Shown one piece after another: positions 14,811-18,957 of a DNA stretch of 18,957 nucleotides. The stretch is from an uncultured Oscillospiraceae bacterium. Its GTDB lineage: Bacteria > Bacillota > Clostridia > Oscillospirales > Oscillospiraceae. Position 1 is the stretch's first letter, and the number at the start of each line of letters is the position of its first letter. The stretch is from NCBI GenBank assembly GCA_934597345.1, contig CAKTRJ010000036.1, forward strand, positions 1-18,957. The letters are read 5' to 3'. The notes beneath the pieces are model-generated. The model had not been told where the DNA came from and did not search any database. It was given only the letters and a program-made list of their open reading frames with translations. The position numbers were made by a program, and so were the translations under genes.

Positions 14811-15742
14811 CGGGTAATGATATTTACCGGGCCTATGACAACCTGCGGCCCGACGATGCGGCCAAAGAGCGGATGCTGCGGAATATTCAGGCCGAATGTT
14901 CCCGGAGGACGATCCGGAAGCGGCCCTTTCGGGGCACGCTGATCCTTGCGGCGGCGCTGGTGCTGGTGCTGGCGCTGGTCACCACCGGATTTGCCACCGA
15001 GTGGTTCGGCCTTGCCAGTCTGGGCCAGCGGCAGGAGCCCTCGGACTGGGGCAGCGGACAGGACACCATGCTGAGCTTGCAGGGTCTGGCGGACAGTCCC
15101 GCCTGTCAGGCGGCCAGGGCATGGGGCGACTGGTGCGCCGCCTACGAGCCTGACCCAAATGACATCATCACGCCGGACGTGCCGTACCTCTACTACGGCT
15201 GCCGCACGGAGGAAATGATCCGGAAGCTGGATGAGCTGGCGGCGGAATACGGCCTTTCCCTTCTGCCGGGCGAGGCACTGTTCCCGGAGGACGAGGCGGC
15301 GCTGCTGGCCAATGAAGGGCTGTCCGCCCCGCTGCGGCAGGACACGAACCGCATCGAAAACCGCTATGAAGCCGCTTACGGATACAGCGACGGCACCTTT
15401 GTTATGGACGGCACGGTGACCTTTACCGACGGCACATGGCTGACGGAGCCGGTGCCCTATAAGCTGTTCCGCACCATGAAAACCACACTGACCACCGGTG
15501 AGCTGGATCTGGGCGATCTGGTGGTGTTCCCCTATGAGGACTGGCCCTATGGCACGCTGCTGCTGGCGCTGGGCAACGACCGGGCGCTGATCGTGGCCGA
15601 TCAGGCGGACGCCTTTGTGGTGGTGGAGGTGCTGGGCACCTATTACGGCGACGTGGTGGACGGCGAGGTCCACATGACCCGCGACCACATTCAGGCCATC
15701 GCCGACAGCTTCGCCTTTGACCGATTGGCCGAAGGCAAATAG
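14807..15742 (+). CDS. Single-pass membrane protein, probable anti-sigma factor
   Basis: This 311-residue protein overlaps the ECF sigma gene by four bases. A charged cytosolic N-terminus (1-42) with a short helix DDAAKERMLRNIQAE precedes one membrane segment (about 43-63, GTLILAAALVLVLALVTTG), and about 245 residues are predicted outside. No zinc-binding HxxxCxxC anti-sigma motif is visible, so it is not the classical ZAS type. The outer part includes a repeated-looking beta-rich stretch (FVMDGTVTFTDGTW) and LGDLVVFPYEDWPYGTLLLAL. AGGTGA precedes the ATG. The assignment as anti-sigma rests on gene order and topology, not on a recognised domain. Confidence 0.7.
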   Translation: MTGNDIYRAYDNLRPDDAAKERMLRNIQAECSRRTIRKRPFRGTLILAAALVLVLALVTTGFATEWFGLASLGQRQEPSDWGSGQDTMLSLQGLADSPACQAARAWGDWCAAYEPDPNDIITPDVPYLYYGCRTEEMIRKLDELAAEYGLSLLPGEALFPEDEAALLANEGLSAPLRQDTNRIENRYEAAYGYSDGTFVMDGTVTFTDGTWLTEPVPYKLFRTMKTTLTTGELDLGDLVVFPYEDWPYGTLLLALGNDRALIVADQADAFVVVEVLGTYYGDVVDGEVHMTRDHIQAIADSFAFDRLAEGK

Positions 15743-15748
15743 GGACGA

Positions 15749-15952
15749 CCCTTGCCTCTCCCCTTGGGAGAGGTGGCCGAGCGTAGCGAGGACGGAGAGG
15801 GTCGACACGTTAAAAAACATGCCGATGGCATGTTTTTAGTGTCGCTCGCGGCGGCTATGCCGCCGCAGCATCCATCTTGGTTTGCACCGTACCATCTTGG
15901 ATGCCCTCTCAGTCACCTGCGGTGACAGCTCTCCCAAAGGGAGAGCCAAGGG
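15749..15952. repeat. MITE-like element with long imperfect terminal inverted repeats
   Basis: CCCTTGCCTCTCCC (15749-15762) is the inverted complement of 15939-15952 at 13 of 14 positions, and similarity continues inward for roughly 50 bases on each side (GGGAGAGG, GGAGAGGG). Inside are a terminator-like hairpin (15813-15837), GGCGGC/GCCGCC, and an outer GCATCCA (15868-15874) with TGGATGC (15898-15904) around two CCATCTTGG copies. No transposase is encoded. Repeats with CTCTCCC/GGGAGAGG ends are common in clostridia. Confidence 0.65.
15804..15843. terminator. Bidirectional terminator-like hairpin after the sigma operon
   Basis: AAAAACATGCC (15813-15823) pairs with GGCATGTTTTT (15827-15837) around GAT, nested in GACAC/GTGTC. 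The T-run on one strand and A-run on the other fit termination in both directions. It lies inside the MITE-like element. Confidence 0.65.
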
Positions 15953-15953
15953 C

Positions 15954-15985
15954 GGGGCGATGTGGGTATCGCCCCCTACGAAATT
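15954..15985 (-). repeat. Single GTAGGG-family hairpin beside the MITE-like element
   Basis: GGGGCGAT (15954-15961) pairs with ATCGCCCC (15968-15975), followed by CCTACGAAATT. On the minus strand this reads AATTTCGTAGGGGGCG, the family's entry signature. Confidence 0.7.
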
Positions 15986-16012
15986 ACCCCTATACCCGCT
16001 TCTCTGCAAAGA

Positions 16013-16037
16013 AAAAAGCCTGCTTTGCAGGCTTTTT
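16013..16037 (-). terminator. Intrinsic terminator of gap
   Basis: AAAAAGCCTGC (16013-16023) pairs perfectly with GCAGGCTTTTT (16027-16037) around TTT. It lies about 15 bases past the gap stop codon and is symmetric, so it may also block transcription arriving from the sigma operon. Confidence 0.9.
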
Positions 16038-16051
16038 CTTTTGCATTTATG

Positions 16052-17095
16052 TTATTCCTTCACCTCGTTGAACACATCTGCCATGTCCATGTCGTACATG
16101 TGCTTCAGCATCCGGGTGACCATGTTGCTGTAACCCCACTCGTTGTCGTACCAGGCGATCAGCTTCACGAAGTCCTGATCCAGCATGATGCCGGCGGTCT
16201 CGTCAAACACGCAGGGGCAGGGGTTGGCGATCATATCGGTGGACACCACCTGGTCGCGGGTATAGCCGATGATGCCCTTCATATACGTCTCGGAGGCATG
16301 GAGGATCTCATAGCAGATATCGGCGTAGGAGGCGCTGGTGCTGAGGCGGGCGGTCAGATCCACCACGGACACGTCGGCGGTAGGCACGCGAAAGGCCATG
16401 CCGGTCATCTTGCCCTTCAGGGAGGGGATCACGCGGCCCACGGCCTTGGCCGCGCCGGTGGAGGTGGGGATGATGTTGTTCAGGATGGAGCGGCCGGTGC
16501 GCCAGTCGCTGCCGCCGCGGGAGTCCACGGCCTTCTGCTTGGCGGTGGAGGCGTGGATGGTGGACATAAGGGACTGCTCGATGCCGAAGGTCTTATGTAC
16601 CACATAGGCCAGGGGCGCCAGGCAGTTGGTGGTGCAGCTGGCGTTGGAGATGACCTTCATATCGGGGCGGTATTCGTCGCTGTTGACGCCGTAGACAAAG
16701 GTGGGGGTGGCGTCGTCCTTGGCGGGCGCGGTGAGGATGACCTTCTTGGCGCCGCCCTTGAAGTGGCGGCTGGCCTTGTCGGTGGTGTTGTTGGCGCCGG
16801 TGGACTCGATGATATACTCGGCCTCGCTGTCGGCCCAGTTGATCATGGCGGCGTCAGACTCGCTGTACACCTTGATCTTGTGGCCGTTGACGATCAGATC
16901 GCCGCCGGCGTGCTCCACCATACCGGGGAAGTTGCGGAATACCGAGTCGTATTTCAGCAAATACACCATGTAATCGATGTCCGCCTTGCGCAGGTTGATG
17001 CCGCGGATATCGAAGGTCTCCGGATTTTCGCACATAATGCGCAGGACGATGCGTCCGATGCGGCCGAAGCCGTTGATGCCGATCTTGATAGCCAT
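16052..17095 (-). CDS. gap: Glyceraldehyde-3-phosphate dehydrogenase, type I
   Basis: This 347-residue cytosolic glycolytic enzyme oxidises and phosphorylates glyceraldehyde 3-phosphate. The Rossmann motif INGFGRIGR lies at 7-15, the catalytic Cys154 is in SNASCTTNCLAP, His181 is in MSTIHAST, and the C-terminal WYDNEWGYS is intact. Odd points: the family's NAD-selecting Asp (VND) is replaced, the sequence reading GINLRKAD with Leu35 and Arg36. The loop HASTAKQKAVDSRGGSDW also differs from the usual HAYTATQ. A shift in cofactor preference towards NADP is possible but unproven. It has its own promoter and terminator. AAAGGA precedes the ATG. Confidence 0.95.
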   Translation of the reverse strand: MAIKIGINGFGRIGRIVLRIMCENPETFDIRGINLRKADIDYMVYLLKYDSVFRNFPGMVEHAGGDLIVNGHKIKVYSESDAAMINWADSEAEYIIESTGANNTTDKASRHFKGGAKKVILTAPAKDDATPTFVYGVNSDEYRPDMKVISNASCTTNCLAPLAYVVHKTFGIEQSLMSTIHASTAKQKAVDSRGGSDWRTGRSILNNIIPTSTGAAKAVGRVIPSLKGKMTGMAFRVPTADVSVVDLTARLSTSASYADICYEILHASETYMKGIIGYTRDQVVSTDMIANPCPCVFDETAGIMLDQDFVKLIAWYDNEWGYSNMVTRMLKHMYDMDMADVFNEVKE

Positions 17096-17151
17096 ATTGT
17101 TTTCCTTTCACATTCGTGCCGCCATGCGGCCCCTTTTTTGTTCCATTGTCC

Positions 17152-17180
17152 ATTATAATACGAAGCGAAAGGAATGTCTC
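17152..17180 (-). promoter_or_regulatory. gap promoter
   Basis: On the minus strand, a perfect TATAAT (17157-17152) follows GAGACA (17180-17175) with a 17-base spacer. The leader to the gap ATG is about 50 bases. The stretch 17181-17301 upstream is AT-richer than its surroundings and shows nothing further that I can identify. Confidence 0.7.
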
Positions 17181-17301
17181 CCTCTGAAACGAAGAATAAA
17201 TGTAGAAAAAATGTTATCTGTTTTGTGCAGTTTGGCGCATTTTCATAACTTTTCGAGTGGTATAAGTGGAATGTTCCATACATTCTTGACCTTATCCGAT
17301 C

Positions 17302-17337
17302 AAAAAAGCGCCCGCGCCGGAAACGGCGCGGGCGTGC
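17302..17337 (-). terminator. Intrinsic terminator of the tdk/radical SAM operon
   Basis: On the minus strand CGCCCGCGCC (17334-17325 side) pairs with GGCGCGGGCG (17318-17309 side) over 10 bp around GTTTCC and is followed by CTTTTTT. It is 9 bases past the radical SAM stop codon. Confidence 0.9.
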
Positions 17338-17345
17338 GTATGATC

Positions 17346-18215
17346 TCAGATACCCGTCAGGTCGAAGGGCGGGGTGTATTCCGCTCTGGCGGCGGTGCGC
17401 TCCTGGGTGAAGCCGTCGGTGATGCCGCAGTTCTCCATGTACGCCACGGCGGCGCGGTACTCCGACCGGGTCACATGGCGGCGCAGAACGCCCTCCGCGT
17501 CCGCCTGAGGCGTGTACTGGCTCATGAGGGAGAACAGCACCTCGCCGGGCTTGAAATTCTCCGCCACCCAGTCGATGCAGCGGCGGGTGTTGTCCATCTG
17601 CCCCGGCAGTACCAGATGCCGGATCACCACGCCCCGCTTGAGAAGGCCGTCCTCCATCACGCAGGGCCCCGTCTGGCGGAACATCTCGCGGATGGCCGCC
17701 GCCGCCACGGGGAAATAGTCCGGCGCGGCGCTGAGCCGTCCCGCCAGCTCCCCATCGGCGTACTTGAGATCCGGCAGATAAATATCCACCTTCCCTTCCA
17801 GCCGCCGCAATGTCTCCACCGATTCATAGCCGCCGCAGTTATACACCACCGGCACGGGCAGTTTCGGCTCCAGCGCGGGCAGGATCCACGGCAGGAAGTG
17901 GGTGGGCGTCACCAGATTGATGTTGTGGGCCCCCTGGGCGATCAGCGCTTCAAAGATCTCCCGCAGCCGCGCCGTGGTGACGGCCTTGCCGAAGCCTCCG
18001 GCGGAGATGCTGCCGTTCTGGCAGTAGCAGCACCGCAGGGTGCAGCCGGAGAAGAACACCGTGCCGCTGCCGTTGGTGCCGGAGATAGGCGGCTCCTCCC
18101 ACATGTGCAGGGCGGCGCGGGCCACCCGGATGCCCGCGGGCATGGCGCAGAAGCCCATCCCTTCCGTCTCCGTCCGCTCCGCGCCGCAGCGGCGGGGACA
18201 CAGCGTGCAGATCAT
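17346..18215 (-). CDS. Radical SAM protein, PflX (COG1313) type
   Basis: This 289-residue radical SAM enzyme relates to pyruvate formate-lyase activases. The iron-sulfur motif CTLRCCYC supplies C58, C62 and C65. An N-terminal Cys cluster (C3, C6, C10, C23 in MICTLCPRRCGAER and GFCAMP) and the LHMWEEPPISG and GSGTVFFSGC blocks are characteristic of the PflX-like group. Substrate and product are unknown. The start is the ATG at 18215, which overlaps the tdk stop (ATGA); the frame is open further upstream but there it lies inside tdk. Translation is probably coupled to tdk, and both end at the terminator at 17302. Confidence 0.9.
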   Translation of the reverse strand: MICTLCPRRCGAERTETEGMGFCAMPAGIRVARAALHMWEEPPISGTNGSGTVFFSGCTLRCCYCQNGSISAGGFGKAVTTARLREIFEALIAQGAHNINLVTPTHFLPWILPALEPKLPVPVVYNCGGYESVETLRRLEGKVDIYLPDLKYADGELAGRLSAAPDYFPVAAAAIREMFRQTGPCVMEDGLLKRGVVIRHLVLPGQMDNTRRCIDWVAENFKPGEVLFSLMSQYTPQADAEGVLRRHVTRSEYRAAVAYMENCGITDGFTQERTAARAEYTPPFDLTGI

Positions 18216-18799
18216 TTCCGCAGCCGGTGGAAGTCCGGCCCCAGATCCCCCGCCATCCAGTGGCGGCGGCACAGCCCGATATACTGGTCGTTGGCGCCCA
18301 GCACCACCTGCGCGCCTTCCTTCAGCACATGGCCCTCCTCATCAAAACGGGCGTTGAAGGCCGCCTTCTTGCCGCACCAGCAGATGGTCTTGACCTCCTC
18401 CAGCTTGTCGGCCAGCACCAGCAGGTGGTAGCTGCCGGGGAACAGATCGCCCTTGAAGTCGGCCCGCAGGCCGTAGCAGATCACGGGGATGCCGCAGTCG
18501 TCCACCAGGTGCACCAGATAGTAGACCTCCTCCTTGCTGAGGAACTGGGCCTCGTCCACGATGATGCAGGCGTACTTTTGCAGTTCCTCGTCGGGCATGG
18601 CCTGCATCTCGTGGAAATAGACGCAGGGGTGCTTCAGTCCGATGCGGGAGGACACCATGTGGTCGCCGTCCCGTGTGTCGATCTGGGGCTTCACCAGCAG
18701 GGTGTCCTGTCCCCGCTCCTCATAGTTGAAGCGGGCCATCAGCGCGTTGGCGCTTTTGCTGGAGCCCATGGCTCCGTACTTGAAATAAAGCTGTGCCAT
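18212..18799 (-). CDS. tdk: Thymidine kinase, type II
   Basis: This 195-residue salvage enzyme phosphorylates thymidine with ATP to give dTMP. The P-loop is GAMGSSKS (9-16). The Walker B/catalytic acid block is IIVDEAQFL with D82 and E83. The lasso region LRADFKGDLFPGS (111-123) and a zinc site (C140, C142, C177, H180) are present. The form resembles E. coli Tdk, and the length is normal. AAGGAGAG precedes the ATG. It is the first gene of a two-gene operon with the radical SAM gene, sharing a four-base overlap. The modular hairpin repeat at 18865 lies upstream; no confident promoter is visible in 18800-18864. Confidence 0.95.
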   Translation of the reverse strand: MAQLYFKYGAMGSSKSANALMARFNYEERGQDTLLVKPQIDTRDGDHMVSSRIGLKHPCVYFHEMQAMPDEELQKYACIIVDEAQFLSKEEVYYLVHLVDDCGIPVICYGLRADFKGDLFPGSYHLLVLADKLEEVKTICWCGKKAAFNARFDEEGHVLKEGAQVVLGANDQYIGLCRRHWMAGDLGPDFHRLRK

Positions 18800-18864
18800 T
18801 GTGGTTCTCTCCTTATGTATCTTCTGTCCTTTGGGCGGTGTTCGTTAAACAGTTGTATGGAATA

Positions 18865-18945
18865 TTTCGTCCCTGCGGGGACGAGGTACTTTTGGCCGTT
18901 GTCCCAAAAGTACCCAAAAGGACAACCAGAAACCCAGGTTTCTGG
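18865..18945 (+). repeat. Modular hairpin repeat, copy D (cut by window edge)
   Basis: Hairpin A is TCGTCCC (18867-18873) with GGGACGA (18878-18884). Hairpin B is GTACTTTTGG (18886-18895) with CCAAAAGTAC (18904-18913). Hairpin C is CCAGAAACC (18926-18934) with GGTTTCTGG (18937-18945). The order and spacing match the other copies while stem sequences differ. The distal block, if any, is outside the window. Confidence 0.8.
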
Positions 18946-18957
18946 ACTTCCTGCACG

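Noticed and set aside
15962..17158. 398-residue plus-strand open frame opposite gap
   Set aside because: It is antisense to an intact gap gene with catalytic motifs, and its sequence is Gly/His/Val-rich without any recognisable domain.

Overview
The window is a GC-rich stretch of low-GC-phylum (Firmicutes) chromosome carrying the replication origin. The gene order dnaA, oriC, dnaN, S4-domain gene, recF, remB, gyrB, gyrA is diagnostic. GC-rich codon use, AGGAGG-type ribosome binding sites and many short palindromic intergenic repeats suggest an Oscillospiraceae/Ruminococcaceae-like gut clostridium. The family-level placement is an inference from gene content and style, not from a search.

Layout. 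A MATE transporter gene (111-1511) with its own promoter and terminator lies upstream of dnaA. dnaA (1790-3103) has a promoter with a DnaA box inside it. The dnaA-dnaN gap (3104-3808) holds a large interrupted palindrome (3110-3543) followed by a DnaA-box cluster and an AT-rich, trinucleotide-patterned unwinding region (3552-3745), the likely oriC. dnaN (3809-4921) is followed by two repeats. Then comes a tightly packed cluster: S4 gene, recF and remB overlap, and gyrB-gyrA follow after one more repeat. Next are trmO, a broken duplicate of the 5' end of rnhA, and intact rnhA. A candidate Pho-box-type promoter and strong terminator bracket a possible small RNA (12957-13052). An unrecognised 159-residue protein, an ECF sigma factor with an overlapping membrane protein gene (probable anti-sigma), and three minus-strand genes (gap; tdk with a PflX-type radical SAM gene) complete the window.

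How the genes work together. DnaA, DnaN, RecF and gyrase are the replication initiation, clamp, repair and supercoiling set. TrmO and RNase HI are housekeeping tRNA-modification and RNA:DNA hybrid functions. Gap is central glycolysis and Tdk is thymidine salvage.

Most unusual content. The intergenic regions are filled with at least four families of hairpin repeats. The best is a modular element made of hairpins A, B and C plus a distal block. It occurs as a head-to-head palindrome beside oriC (centre near 3381), as a half-copy at 14073-14242, and as another at the right edge (18865-18945). Arm sequences differ between copies while base pairing is kept, so the structure rather than the sequence seems conserved. 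I cannot name this family. Gyrase also has non-canonical residues at both classical quinolone positions (GyrA Ala94, GyrB Trp455).
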